Source: Pomphorhynchus laevis (lineage: Eukaryota; Acanthocephala; Palaeacanthocephala; Echinorhynchida; Pomphorhynchidae). Taken from it: a DNA stretch of 64,000 nucleotides. Each line of letters begins with the position of its first letter. Position 1 is the first letter of the stretch. The position numbers and the translations under genes are program-made. Under the pieces are notes generated by a model. The model did no database searches. It was not told the DNA's origin and saw nothing but the letters and a program-made list of their open reading frames with translations. Positions 10,203-21,164 of the stretch are shown here, in pieces. Location of the stretch: positions 1-64,000 of the forward strand of contig WNNJ02003011.1 in assembly GCA_012934845.2 (NCBI GenBank), given 5' to 3'.

Positions 10203-10487
10203 TCAATTTTCTATTTGAATCCTGGAATATGTTCCAATGTTAGCTTTCTTAAGTATCCACGGTGTCGACTCCGCCTTAGACAATTCCCGTCGTTCAATCT
10301 CTAAACGTCGTTCTCTACGATACATCGATACAAGTTTAACGTAAAGCCTACGTAAATCTACAAAATCTTTCCTTACCGTTAAATCGAACCGATAACTTTT
10401 ATTTAATTGAATTAAATGTTGCTGGAACTGTTTAAACCAAGCGGGTTTTACTAGGTATGAGTTTTTTTTTGGAATAGTCGGATTCAT
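10203..10487 (-). CDS. LINE ORF2 linker between endonuclease and RT
   Basis: Frame with YLVKPAWFKQFQQHLIQLNK and a basic RRERRLEIERRELSKAE helix, typical of the segment between APE endonuclease and RT. It overlaps the endonuclease frame at 10432-10487 in a different phase, which marks a frame break in this copy. It reads in phase with the RT frame across the TGA at 10203. Confidence 0.7.
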   Translation of the reverse strand: MNPTIPKKNSYLVKPAWFKQFQQHLIQLNKSYRFDLTVRKDFVDLRRLYVKLVSMYRRERRLEIERRELSKAESTPWILKKANIGTYSRIQIEN

Positions 10488-11310
10488 ATCTACAAGCCGA
10501 TAGAAGGGTGGAAATTACAGAAGTAATGCTGTTCCCCAGTTCTCCTGATCTAAGGAATTGAAAAGCTAGATTTATTTGACTATAATCAATTGCTGAAGTA
10601 CATAATTTCCTGCTAGGTTGACGGGGCAAATCTATTGATTGTATGTTGCATATGCAATCGAAAATACACGAGACAGGTTTGTGTTTACGAACTAACGCCC
10701 ATTTTGAAGATAGTACTAGCCCTATATGTCTTACATGCACGTTAGTAAATATGATGTCTATACAGCTTTTACCTGTAGAAGATTCGTAGGACCAATTTTC
10801 ATTAGGGACGTATAACTTTAGATTTATAGACTTAAAGTAATTGACAAGAATTCGCAATTTTCCTGTGATTGGACTGGTGAATCTTGCATTAAAATCTCCT
10901 GCGATAATTATCGGGACTGTGCTGTTTAGAGTTGAAAGAAGCTGAGAAATTTCGTCAATTATATCTGCCGCGGTAAGTGTGGGTTTGAAATAGCATGCGA
11001 TAAAAGTGATGACAGGTGTTTCAAGCAGTATAGAATTCAGCAAATACCTACATTGCCAATCCCTGAAAGCCCTATTTAAACCTAAAATTATTCCACCCGC
11101 GGGGCGACCACGAATGCCCAATAAAGCAGGATTGTCAAATGTATAAAAACCAGGTAAAGAATAATTATTAGTAAACATGGTCTCTAATAGTACCACAACG
11201 TGAAAGGTATCGAACCAGGATTCAATACCTTGCTCGATCAAAGACGCCAAACCTTCCACATTAAATAGTAACAGTCTAAAAGACTTGTGGTGCTCACAAA
11301 CCTGACTACC
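10432..11310 (-). CDS. LINE AP-like endonuclease region of ORF2
   Basis: Reads FRLLLFNVEGLASLIEQG then VVVLLETMFT (the Glu-bearing QET-like box), VPIIIAGDFNARF (catalytic GDFN box) and SCIDIIFTN. These are the standard blocks of LINE endonucleases that nick the target. The frame is open upstream of the GTG at 11259 to at least 11310, so the N-terminus is longer than the first Met. The final SDH-type His box is not obvious; WALVRKHKPVSC occupies that place. Confidence 0.85.
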   Translation of the reverse strand, partial: GSQVCEHHKSFRLLLFNVEGLASLIEQGIESWFDTFHVVVLLETMFTNNYSLPGFYTFDNPALLGIRGRPAGGIILGLNRAFRDWQCRYLLNSILLETPVITFIACYFKPTLTAADIIDEISQLLSTLNSTVPIIIAGDFNARFTSPITGKLRILVNYFKSINLKLYVPNENWSYESSTGKSCIDIIFTNVHVRHIGLVLSSKWALVRKHKPVSCIFDCICNIQSIDLPRQPSRKLCTSAIDYSQINLAFQFLRSGELGNSITSVISTLLSACRYESDYSKKKLIPSKTRLV

Positions 11311-11331
11311 ACTTCTTGCAGAAGAGGATAG

Positions 11332-11860
11332 TCATATAGACGACCCATCCATTAATGAGGAATTAACGGGTGTTGTGCCTACCTTTCCATTATTCAATCT
11401 ACGAACAATTTGAAAATTTCTAATTATGTAATTACTATTTGGGTTTGCAAGTCTTTTCTCTTGTAGCTGTTTGCGCAGAACCTGATTGGCAACACGCTCT
11501 TCGGGGGAAAAATCCGGCATGATTTAAACATTCCTAAAACGATCAACTTTTCTCAATTTATAAGAGTTTGATAAAACGTTGCTGGCCGTTACCTCGTCCG
11601 TTGAAACTAAAGTCCACTGAGGAATGTCTGTTCTTTTGGCTGGAAGTCGATTGATCTTAATTGAAAATTTTGCAGTTATTTGAATGCCTACAGCGGATAA
11701 AATGTCTCTAACACTAGCTTCATCATCCGCTGTATTTGGTAGATTGCGTATAATAAAATTTGACGAGCGCAAAGCTGATTTTTTGCAACTGTTAATGATT
11801 TCCAACGGGGAGCAGATACTTGATTTAATATTAGAAGTGGCAAGGATAGAACGCGTTAAA
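11332..11860 (-). CDS. LINE ORF1 (RRM-like protein), one in-frame stop
   Basis: Reads SSNFIIRNLPNTADDEASVR, RLPAKRTDIPQWTLVSTDE and SYKLRKVDRFRNV, then an in-frame TAA at 11524-11526, then MPDFSPEERVANQVLRKQLQ. The RNP-like NFIIRNLP and the 'PDxSPEER..N..LR' tail are typical of RRM-containing LINE ORF1 proteins that bind the element's RNA. The frame is open upstream to about 11855 (SNIKSSICSPLEIINSCKK), so the N-terminus is missing beyond the (AAT)n junction. Confidence 0.75.
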
Positions 11861-11875
11861 AATAATAATAATAAT

Positions 11876-12267
11876 AATAATTGCTTTGTAAGTCATACGA
11901 CAAACAAATGTTTTTCATTAAATATTAATAATAATTGTAACTGCAATACCGCAGGTGTAGTGTATCTAATACAATGTACATGTGGATTGCAATATATTGG
12001 AAAACATATCAAATGTTAAAAACCAGGTTTAGACAACACATATACAATATACAGCATAATAGTCAAACTATATTTCATAAACATATGAGATTAATAGGAC
12101 ATGATATTAAAAACTGTAAATTATTTATTTTAGAACATATTATCGAAGAAATCATTTCAATATTAAATCAAAAACTATTAGAAAAAGAAGATTTTTGGAA
12201 TAAAACGCTTAATTCCATGTACCCTTTAGGATTGAATGACGTGGTACAAGGGAATTGGCAGAAGTAG
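11876..12267 (+). CDS. GIY-YIG endonuclease of Naiad-like PLE (decayed)
   Basis: Cysteine-rich lead CFVSHTTNKCFSLN..NCNCN, then TAGVVYLIQCTCGLQYIGKT and, after a frame change near 12010, LKTRFRQHIYNIQHNSQTIF..HMRLIGHDI and LLEKEDFWNKTLNSMYPLGL. GVVYLIQ and YIGKT are the GIY and YIG motifs, RFRQH supplies the conserved Arg, and the Glu sits in LLEKEDFW. This fold nicks the target for retrotransposition. Its place before the RT is the key feature. Confidence 0.8.
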
Positions 12268-12399
12268 TATAATACATAATAAACAACTTTATTATAATAA
12301 TCCGGTTAGACGCAAACCAAGAAGTCATGGTGATGAAAGGAATAAGAAAAATAAAATTAAAAATATTAAAATAATATGTATATATATGAGCAATAATAA

Positions 12400-13990
12400 A
12401 AAATAAGACGACTTTTAAGAGATAAAGAGCTCAAAAATCTTTATGCAAATATAAGAAGTTTTTCTAAAAATATCATTTGTTCAATAAATCACAGATTAAT
12501 TAATGAATATGATAGGTTGAGTTGTATAATAGACATTTATTGTAATGTAAAATACTATAATCGTACACTAAATGTAAATAATAACAATGGAAAATATACA
12601 TTAACCATAAACTTCATTAATAAATGTATAGAAAACATAAATATATGTATACTTTTAAATAATTCTAAAAGCAAAGAAATAATAGAGTCAAATTTAAGTA
12701 AATATATTCCTAAAATAAGGTATAAGTTGTTACCGCCATCAGGACGAATAATTTGCGATTATAATAAAGAATTGAAATCAGTATGTAACGATAATATTAG
12801 AAACATTCTAGAAACTGAATGAAATTGCAAAAGTCTTAATTTTGATAAAATAAATGAACATATATGCACTCATAGTCTAGAATTAATTAAAAACAATGAA
12901 TCAAGGAAAATGCTATCAAGAGGGTATAAATATAAATTAAATAATAACAATAGAAATAAAATTTACAATTCGTTATATAATGATTTAAATTAATATCTTG
13001 GTAAGTGGATTAATAACGAAAGCTTAAGTACGTCTAAGATAAACATTTGGAAAACTTAACTGTTAGATAAAATTAGAAAAATAAAAATAACAAACAATTA
13101 TAAAATAAAAGATCAATTTAATAAAGATATGCATTTGGAACTCACTAAATTAAAAGATAACTATATAATAATAACTATTGATAAAACTAGTAATAACTTT
13201 GTCTTCATATGCAAAAAAGGTTTATTATGATATACTGATGAAAGAAAAATTATAATGATTCAAATGTAAACGCAGCGTATGAACGTAGTGATTTTAGTTT
13301 AGAAACAATTATTACAAATCACTGTTCAATATTAAATAAATATGGTATAAAGGTAAATCAGAAAATAAAACAATACCTATATTATATAAAAATGAAAAAT
13401 TTCAAAAAATCCAATAAGACCTAGGTTCATATAAAGTGTGTTTAAATGTACATTAAAACCACTTTCTGTCTATATGAATAAAATACTTAAAGTAATTAAA
13501 GCACATTTTAAAAAATATTGCAAGGTAATCGAAATTAATACTGGTATAAAACACTATTTCAGTATTAATTCTACAAAAGAATTTTTAGAACAGACAAAAG
13601 GAATAAATTTTCAAAATATAAATACATTCGATTTTAGTACGCTTTATACAAATCTAGATTTAGCAGATATTAAAGAAGCGTTAGTAAAATTAATCTTATA
13701 TTCGGAAAAAGATATACATATATATGTTATAATAATTATAACGCCTATCTAACAAAAATTAAACCATCAAATAAATATAAATATATGGATAAAATTGAAT
13801 TAATAGAATCCTTAAATATTTGGATAAATCAAAATTATTTAAAAGTAGGGACATCTATATTTAGACAAGTAAAAGGTGTTCCAATGGAAAATAATACTAG
13901 GTTATTTATAGATTACCTATTTTTAAGATTTATAGAATATTAATTTGTTCATAACTGTGCAAAAAATAAATCTAAATTATATGAAGATGT
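12400..13990 (+). pseudogene. RT of Naiad-like PLE (decayed)
   Basis: Frames in order: KELKNLYANIRSFSKNI and a 101-residue stretch (12517-12822) with PKIRYKLLPPSGRIICDYN. Then SLELIKNNESRKMLSRGYK, ELTKLKDNYIIITIDKTSNN with FVFICKKG, ending in INTGIKHYFSINSTKEFLEQ, NTFDFSTLYTNLDL (RT palm) and FRQVKGVPMENN. Expected PLE order is kept but the frames are broken repeatedly. The most similar copies are 18525-19310 and 23085-23560. Confidence 0.75.
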
Positions 13991-13999
13991 TAAATATAC

Positions 14000-14218
14000 A
14001 TAGTTATTACAGGAACGAAGAAGCAGAAAATATCCTTTATTTGATAAAAATTCTATATTTCGATAGCTCCTGCTATCATCATCAGGATTACAATAAAATG
14101 TTTCATAATATAGTAAAAAACATTTTATTGTAATCCTGATGATAGCAGGAGCTATCGAAATATAGAATTTTGATCAAATAAAGGATATTTTCTGCTTCTT
14201 CGTTCCTGTAATAGCTAT
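14000..14218. mobile_element. Palindromic tail pair inserted in the PLE-B RT
   Basis: A 219-bp palindrome with arms of ~100 bp. The right arm reads CTGATGA (14136-14142), TAGC-AGGA-GCTA, then TCGAAAT, a hammerhead-like core with a perfect 4-bp stem II. The left arm is its mirror. It interrupts the RT between KLYEDVKY and VKYMFRYMG. This is the same head-to-head tail structure as 3873-4143, with unrelated sequence. Confidence 0.7.
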
Positions 14219-14355
14219 ATATTTGAAATTGAAGAAGATTGTGGGTTTAGTATTTATTATGTTAAATATGTTTCGATACATGGGGAAAACTAAATTTCAA
14301 AATTGTTTGGCATATTTAATTTTGTTTGTACCTTTTTATTCTAGATTGAAAAAGC

Positions 14356-14880
14356 CTAAAGGGCAAAATGTAAGTAAGTAAATACTTCAATTTGCTGGTG
14401 TAATAATATATATGGCATCCATAAAATGATCATGGGAGCGATTCGTACAAATGGCTTAGTGATATAGGATGTTAAGTTGATGCAATTGGTCTGGATCCAT
14501 ATGAAATTCAAATATGTTTGATAAAAATAAATTAAAACAGACAAAAGTCAGAGAATACTTCTTCTTATTGCTACGTTTCGATCATTTTCTTGAGTGATCT
14601 TTTTCAAACACAAAACTCTAACAAAATAAAAAATTACGTATTTATATTGCCAGTTGAGCTGAAAGAATTTACGGTGTCTTTGGACAGTATATGGTTCAAC
14701 ATTTATTTCGAATGGATAATTTGTCATAAATTGTCCTATTATCCGCATTTCCTTTAGTTTTCTGTGTTTAGGTTTCTTTAGGCTTCCACTAATGATAGCG
14801 TACATATATTCACATTCGTTTTTATTTTTGTTCTGGTTGTGTAGCAACATAGCATCGTTGTTATAGCGGTTTCACCGCTG
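14356..14880 (-). mobile_element. PLE remnant (family I), C-terminus and tail
   Basis: On the - strand KHRKLKEMRIIGQFMTNYPF then INVEPYTVQRHR (about 14680-14770) matches the end of GIY-YIG PLE proteins here (WIGQLMTDLSLNTE). Downstream is TTGAAAAAGATCA..TGATCGAAACG (14571-14607), which keeps a GATCA/TGATC stem before CGAAAC but has lost the CTGAAGA core. Little else of the element remains. Confidence 0.6.
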
Positions 14881-16740
14881 ATCACTTTATCTGTTATTTA
14901 ACATGAGTCTTTAGCATATTTTGGTTTCACCGATGTTTTATTTATTACACAAATTACAGCAATTAATCTAAATATCTAACACAATATACATTTCATAACA
15001 TATATAACGTAATGCTCTGGAAGAATTTGAAGAGAATTCTATTAAAATTATTTATTGATAATTCTTCAATACTAGTCTTTAACGTATTCGATAGTTACTG
15101 TGTACTTTGACGAGTGTAGTATCAATCATTGTTTGTTTAATACACTACAAATACCGACTAAGTTCAATAACTTCCGATTTAGTTAGGAAATAGTTTTTAA
15201 ATTGCAATTTTATATTTTATTTGCTATACCTTGAAAAAGACAAAAATACTTATCCAAGACAAAAAAATTCGAATTTTATTTTTTTTTGCAAGCTTAACAA
15301 ATATACGAAACACTCAAAAATTTCGGCTCAAAAATAAAGATGTGTCACAGGTTTACAGTAATTTTATTCTTTCATATATTTTATTATTAGCATTGTAAAA
15401 TATGTGATTCAAAGCTGTGATTGTGTTAATAGTCACAATTGCTATTATCTAAAAAAATATATTGAAATAATTTTATATATTTATGTATTTGATTAATATA
15501 ATTATTTTAATTAAATCAAATTTATTAAATCTTATTAAACTACTTATTCCTCGCTTTATTTTACAAAATGTAAATACCACACTATGAGATGCCTACCTGT
15601 GACAAATATTTCACATAAAATTCCTTTTCTTTGCCATTCTGATATAGCGCGGTTTGCAATCGACTGTGCATTTCCTTTACCGGCCTTTTTATTTATAATT
15701 AGTAGAAAAAGTACCATTTCAAAGTTGCAAAAAACGTCTCTAACTTTTGAGTATATATAATATACACGTCACGAAAGTGTGTTGGCCTACATTTATTATT
15801 GCATTTTGGTATGTAGCGAATAAATTTTCAATTTGCATTAACCACACTTTAACGCTGTTTGGTGTACAAGGTCGTATATGATTTGTCATTTGATTTTACT
15901 ACGTAAAACGTTCTCTGTAAGCAGAGAATAAGACATTTATAATAGTTTGTGATATTATTGTAAAATTAAAAGAGCAACATCTAAAGGATGATACCAAACA
16001 TTGATATACAGTTGGTGAGTTGCTTAAAAATCGATAAACTTAATTTTCATAATAAATTAATTTTGTATATTTTTCGCTTACAAACGTGCCTTAAAAAGTT
16101 CTAAATATCTAAACAATTGTGCATTAGATACCTGTAAATTTGTACTAGGATATTCTTGCCAATACTCTATTTATTCTCACATTTGCCCGGCAAGAACTTT
16201 AGTACCACCAACTTTTGCCTTAGTCCCTTCTGGGATTCAACGATAAGATCAATCTTGTAGGCAGATTGAAAAAATTCATCATGACCAAGACATCGTCATT
16301 ACTGTTCGTATTTCCTTTAATTTCCCTCATGATATGTTTTTTGTAAAAATGCCATTGTCTCTAGCTAAAAATGAATTATAACGAAGTTTATGTTATAAAT
16401 GTGCTGCACGCTCATATAGACCACAACTGAATTATAATAATTATTCGCTATATGCTCGTGATAATCACGAATATTAACAGTATCAATCAAATCTTATAAT
16501 TATAATGCATTTCTATAATGCTTGAAATACTAATAACAAGCATGTGTCAATCATAAGACTATATGGCGTGATTGAAAAATCAACTTACGTAAAATTTTAA
16601 TTCTATGCTAAATTAAAGGTCTGTGAAATATAAATGAGTGAAAGAGGAATATTCATTAAATAGAATTATGTGGCAGATACAAATTGTGAAAAAACGTCCT
16701 GAGATAATTTCTTTGTCGCACACCCACTACATTTCTCGAT
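14880..16740. other. AT-rich stretch, nothing recognised
   Basis: About 1.9 kb with no open frame above 60 codons. A faint match to the L2-type LINE 3' tail (about 16380-16432) is too weak to call. Confidence 0.5.
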
Positions 16741-16744
16741 ATAA

Positions 16745-16905
16745 CAGATGCATTTAAATACATTTGATGCATTTAAATCCATATATTTAAATACAAATTG
16801 ATACATTTAAATACAATTTGATACATTTAAATACATTTGATACATTTAAATACAATTTGATACATTTAAATACATTTGAAACATTTAAATACATCTCATA
16901 CAAAG
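16745..16905. repeat. ~19-bp minisatellite
   Basis: Around eight units of the type ATTTAAATACATTTGATAC with small length changes. A shorter echo occurs at 17080-17150 beyond the palindromic insert, so the insert may have split one array. Confidence 0.85.
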
Positions 16906-16906
16906 A

Positions 16907-17060
16907 ATTATTGGAGCTGTATCAAAAAAGGAGGAACATCTTATTTATTATCAAGCATTTTCAGAAAATTGTAACTTTTTTTAACGTGCTAACATAGGTC
17001 AGCGAAATATCCAATAAAATGTCCCCCTCTTTTGACCCAGCTCCAATAATTCTTTAAATA
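16907..17060. mobile_element. Palindromic tail pair (family P)
   Basis: Arms AAAGAATTATTGGAGCTG and CAGCTCCAATAATTCTTT flank a decayed core with AGCGAAATATC (17000-17012). The same family makes a clearer palindrome at 25967-26165 and a half copy at 36955-37040. It lies inside the minisatellite. Confidence 0.65.
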
Positions 17061-17395
17061 ATGGATCATTATCAACTATTTAAAACATTTGATACATTTT
17101 AATCCATATGTTTAAATATATTTTAAATGCATTTGATACATTTAAATCAACTGTTGCAGTGTATTTGTATTAATCAAACTTATGTAGAAATCATATTTTT
17201 CAAAAATGTTTATGAACAAAAAATAAAAACCCTGTTACTGTCGGGATTTCAACTCAACTTACAAGCTACAATTTATAGTGCTTATAATGTATTAGATTTT
17301 CGACAAAACCAAAACTTTAAACTTATTCAGAAACAAATTTCAATTAATATATATATATAAATTACATTAATAAATGTAAAAATATAAATATCATA
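17060..17395. other. AT-rich stretch with minisatellite echo
   Basis: Holds ATGGATCATTATCAACTATTT, also found at 26303 and 36915 next to other family P copies, and a few minisatellite units. The open frame at 17127-17360 has no recognisable content. Confidence 0.4.
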
Positions 17396-17955
17396 ATATT
17401 ATAACTTTATGTAATTCAGATTTATTTTCATTTTCAATGAATTTGATTAATATAAACATGTAATTAGATTTCAATCTGATTAATATAAACATGTAATGTA
17501 TAAGGATTAAGATTATATATCATCAAATGAAACTGCTATATTATAGAGCTTCGGTCCCAATTACTCGACGCAAAACAGCAACGGTGCCAAATACATGCTT
17601 ACAATTTATTTCTTTTTATATAATTTGATTATCTAGACTTATTTCTTATTCTAGCGTAGATCATATAATTTACTATCCATACAAATTTTTCACTTAGGAG
17701 ATAAAATATATTCTTAATAATATTTTAAAGATTTATATATTTTACAATTTATTATTTAATTTAATTTTAATAGTGCCTTAATTTAAAATATGATTTTATA
17801 AAAGATAAATACATAAAACTTTGTTGTTTAATGCATTATATTTAATATAATTTTGTACGCATTAATACCCATGCAAAAATATCTTTTTTACATATTTTAA
17901 TATGCCATCTTTAAGATATAATTTATTAATAATTTCAATTGATGTTAATTTAATT
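17395..17955 (-). mobile_element. PLE family B 3' part, head of a tandem
   Basis: On the - strand it runs from a late RT segment (RYKLYLKDGILKYVKKIF-like, about 17955-17860) into the long non-coding tail with the GAAGC/GAAAC module near 17545-17600. It ends where the terminus of the next PLE-B copy begins (17961). The two copies stand head to tail, the pseudo-LTR arrangement described for PLEs. Confidence 0.6.
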
Positions 17956-18177
17956 ATATAAGCTAACTGAGTCTACGTATTTTATATTGAAAATTAAAAA
18001 TAATGCAAAATAAAAGTTAAATAGTTAAATAATAAAAAATTAAAAATAAATAATTGTCATAAGATTTTATATAATTTATATCAAGACGAAATATAAACTG
18101 AAATTAAAAATAAAAATCAATTTCTATGAATTGACTAATAGATAACAAACTATGCATTAGAATAAGGGTAAGAGGTC

Positions 18178-18244
18178 ATCAAAAGGAACTGCTATGTTAT
18201 CAGGTTTCGGCCCCTGTGCCTCTACCTAACATAGCAGCGGGGCC
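18178..18244 (-). ncRNA. Permuted hammerhead-like module, PLE-B tail
   Basis: On the - strand: GGCCCC, TGCTATGTTA, a loop with GAGG, GGGGCC, CGAAAC, TAACATAGCA within a 21-nt spacer, then TTGATGACCTC. GGCCCC pairs with GGGGCC (6 bp) and TGCTATGTTA with TAACATAGCA (10 bp), interleaved as a pseudoknot. The copy at 26736-26808 has GACCCC/GGGGTC, a compensatory change. Confidence 0.5.
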
Positions 18245-18524
18245 AAATACATGCTAATGATGTATTTCATCTGATAAAACTATCTAGTATCTTATTCTAA
18301 TACAAAGTATATTATTTATTATCAATCCATAAAAATTTGCCACTTAAGAGTTTAAATTTATTCTTTATATTATTATGTTGATTTATATATTTTACTATTT
18401 TCTGCTTGATGTTATTTTTATAGTGACCTAGTTTAAAATATGTATCTATTAAAATATGTTATCTATTAAATCATATTAAAATATGATTCTGAAGAAAGCC
18501 AATATCATTACATATTGTTGCAAT

Positions 18525-19310
18525 TCATAAAATTTCATTATTTAATGTATTATATTTTATATTATATGGTATGCATGAATGCTCATGCAAAAATATGTTT
18601 CTTGTAAATTTAGATATGTCATCTTTACGATATAAATTAATAGTAGTTTTAGTTAATGTTAATTTGATGTTCATATCTAGATGTACACCTTCTTTATCAT
18701 CAATATTGGTTTTGTTAAAAATAAGGCTTTCTGGATAAATTTGTTCACTAATTGAATAAAAATTATTAGAATTAAATACACATATATCATCAATGTATCG
18801 AAACATATATTTTATATATTTATATAGTTTAGATTTAATTTTTACACAGTTATGAACAAATTCATATTCTATAAAGCTTAAAAACAAGTCAGCTATAATT
18901 GGGCTAATATTAACTCCCATTGGAACACCTTTTACTTGTCTAAATATAGATGTACCTACTTTTAAATAATTTTGATTTATTAAAATATTGAAGGATTCTA
19001 TTAATTCAATTTTATCCATATATTTATATTTACTTAATGGTTTAATTTTTGTTATATAGGCGTTATAATTATTATAACATATATATGTATATCTTTTTCC
19101 GAATATAAGATTAATTTTACTAACGCTTCTTTAATATCTGCTAAATCTAGATTTGTATAAAGCGTACTAAAATCTTGCGTGTTTATATTCTGAAAATTTG
19201 TTCCTTTTGTGTGTTCTAAAAATTCTTTTGTAAAATTAATACTGAAATAGTGTTTTATACCAGTATTAATTTCGATTAACTTACAGTATTTTTTCATATT
19301 TAGATATATA
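18525..19310 (-). pseudogene. RT of Naiad-like PLE, copy 2
   Basis: Two frames. The first has MKKYCKLIEINTGIKHYFSI and FSTLYTNLDLADIKEAL. The second is 164 residues (18525-19019) with TSIFRQVKGVPMGVN, PIIADLFLSFIEYEF, the catalytic YMFRYIDDICVFNSN and DKEGVHLDMNIKLT. Spacing and motif order match PLE and telomerase-like RTs. The reading changes frame once near 19040, so it is inactive. Confidence 0.85.
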
Positions 19311-19799
19311 CCTTCTCGATCATCAATATTAATTTATTAGTCTTATCAATTTTATTATCGACCACATTAGATAGCCTTTTATTTGTCTAAATATTGATGT
19401 TCGTACTTAAAATAATATAGATTTATCAAAATATAAAAAGTTTCTTTTAATTTAATGCATATATTTATATTTGCTAGACATGTGTAAATAAATATCGACG
19501 AAATAAATATCGGCTAAATATATATTTGTATAAGCCTTATTAAAGTCGTAAAATATAATAATTTAAATGATTTAAATATAGACACAACATATGAAAGTAG
19601 TGATGTGACTTTAAAAACAAGCATTTAGAGTCACTATTCTATTCTAAATAAAACTGGTATAAAGACTATTGTGCTGTATATTATATATGTGTTGCCTAAA
19701 CCTAGTTTTTAACATTTGATGTTTTTCCTATATATTGCAATCCACGTGTACATTGTATTAGATACACTACACCTGCGGTATTGCAGTCGCAATTACACA

Positions 19800-20150
19800 T
19801 TTTAAACTAGGTTACTATAAAAATACAATTAAACAGAAAATAGTTAAATGTATAAATTAGCACAATATTGTTAAAAATAAATTTAAATACCTGGACTGGA
19901 AATTTTATAGATGGGTATTAAATAATATTCCCTGTATTTGAATGAGATACTAGATAATCCGAATTCATAAAATGAAAAACGTCTGATACATCGTCGGTTA
20001 TTTATTAGTCAATTTATAAAACATGAATTTTTTAAGGTTGAATTCTTCTTACTTTATATCAATCTAAAGTTGTATGAAATTCTTTCTTATTAATATACGT
20101 CACCGGTAGTTTTCAATTCATATAACCACTATACGTGGAGTGATGAATCT
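19800..20150. other. AT-rich stretch with PLE-B tail debris
   Basis: Contains TTTTAAACTAGGTTACTATA and TTAAATAATATTCCCTGTATT as in PLE-B tails, then a unique stretch. No gene is seen. A ~45-bp block (20075-20118) recurs at 20583-20628. Confidence 0.5.
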
Positions 20151-20570
20151 TAACACTAGAGCTTTGCTCGTGCTTTGTAGCTAGAGAGCTTTTGCTCATG
20201 CATTGTACTTCAGTTGCATACAAGCGTGTTGCTTGTACGGCAACCTCAGTAAGCTGATGAAGGAAGGAACGATATTACACATGTTGTCTTATGAAGCCAT
20301 TGCTTACACAAACCATATCATATGTAAGGCTGATTACCGGTGGAGGAGAGTGCGCTTAGCGATTTCATTTCAGAGGTTTACTGATAATTAAGTACTGTCG
20401 AAGTTGTGTAGCTACAGGGCCACACTGATAAGACCATCCTGTAGTGATGAGTAGACTATGGTCGAAACGCCCCATTGGAGGCTAGGCGTCTGTGATAGGC
20501 GCATTCCGGGTTAAGCTTCCCGACGAAATTTGCAAAAAGCATGCAGGTTTATACTTTCCTGTTCTTGTTA
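20150..20570 (+). mobile_element. SINE-like repeat with hammerhead
   Basis: A GC-richer island in AT-rich DNA, flanked by direct repeats of TATGAAATTCTTTC..TATTAATATA type (20075-20118 and 20583-20628). It carries TGATGAG (20442-20448), a GAC-TATG-GTC stem II and GAAAC (20463-20467). A perfect stem III ACGCC..GGCGT ends in a GTC triplet. The core C before TGATGAG is replaced by G, and stem I is weak. The short open frame at 20203-20391 is not convincing. Confidence 0.5.
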
Positions 20571-20639
20571 ATTAAAAAAGGTTTTATGAAATTCTTTCAC
20601 ATTAATATATGTTACCAGTAGTTTCAAATCTAAAGTCAT

Positions 20640-21160
20640 AAAAATCTTTAGATTAAATTATTTATTATTATAAAGATATTTGCTTAGCCACACTAAGCTA
20701 TCTAAATAATAATTAACTGATTACAATAAAAAAATAAAAGATAAAAAATAAATAACAAGTTGGAAGTGCTGTGCTATCAGCTATCAAATCTAACAATTAA
20801 CTCGCTACTACCAACGATTTTAATTGCACTATTACAACTAGAATAACGATTACACCCACTACAATTACAAGGAACTATTTACGGTAAGTAACGTTTGAAA
20901 GTGAAGGAACAACATGTACGGAAGAACTATAATTACAAAAATAACAAATAGTTTAAGCATATACACGACAAAGGGAAAACATTCTAACCAGGCGCAGTGT
21001 TGTAGATGCAATTATTCATATTATATAAATGTAAAGGCTGCAAATGAGGCATAGTCTGTCAATCCTTGTTCAAATTACCGCCCTCATTTGGACCACCGAA
21101 TGATGTGTTTGAAACATAGCGTTTGGTACATGAAATTGGTCCAAAACATGGATTTCACAT
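20640..21160. other. No gene recognised
   Basis: Mixed unique sequence with TTAGCCACACTAAGCTA, a small hairpin at about 20681-20697, and a stretch at 20995-21150 of moderate GC content with no frame or repeat partner in the window. Confidence 0.4.
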
Positions 21161-21164
21161 AAGT

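Larger units (their letters stand above)
8440..11860 (-). mobile_element. LINE (non-LTR retrotransposon), nearly intact
   Basis: One LINE running from ORF1 (high coordinates) through endonuclease and RT to a short 3' UTR. The 5' end is cut at an (AAT)n tract near 11857 next to a PLE endonuclease. Coding breaks are few: one in-frame TAA in ORF1 (11524-11526), one frame change between 10432 and 10487, and one in-frame TGA at 10203-10205. This suggests a young insertion. The APE-type endonuclease plus RT with a C-terminal CCHC-like knuckle places it in the Jockey/I/R1/CR1 assemblage; the exact clade is uncertain. Confidence 0.88.
11869..14340 (+). mobile_element. PLE family B with N-terminal GIY-YIG (Naiad-like), copy 1
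   Basis: GIY-YIG endonuclease (11876-12267) is followed downstream by an RT (about 12400-13990) in the same orientation. This is the permuted order of the Naiad/Chlamys PLE clade rather than the RT-then-EN order of canonical PLEs. A linker with NNPVRRKPRSHGDERN lies between them. The RT C-terminal part is interrupted by a 219-bp palindrome (14000-14218) and resumes briefly with VKYMFRYMG (near 14258). Several other interruptions show it is dead. A second copy with the same order lies at 17960-19800 (-). Confidence 0.72.
17960..19800 (-). mobile_element. PLE family B with N-terminal GIY-YIG (Naiad-like), copy 2
   Basis: On the - strand an endonuclease start (CNCDCNTAGVVYLIQC and GLQYIGKT, 19795-19700) is followed by RT N-terminal debris and RT (19310-18525), then a ~540-bp tail ending at the shared terminus TACGTAGACTCAGTTAGCT (17960-17978). 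EN-before-RT order is therefore seen again, independently of copy 1. The tail holds the permuted hammerhead-like module at 18178-18244. Confidence 0.72.

Noticed and set aside
16380-16432. Another L2-type LINE tail (CTGCACGCTCATATAGACCA)
   Set aside because: The match is too short and the hairpin is not preserved.
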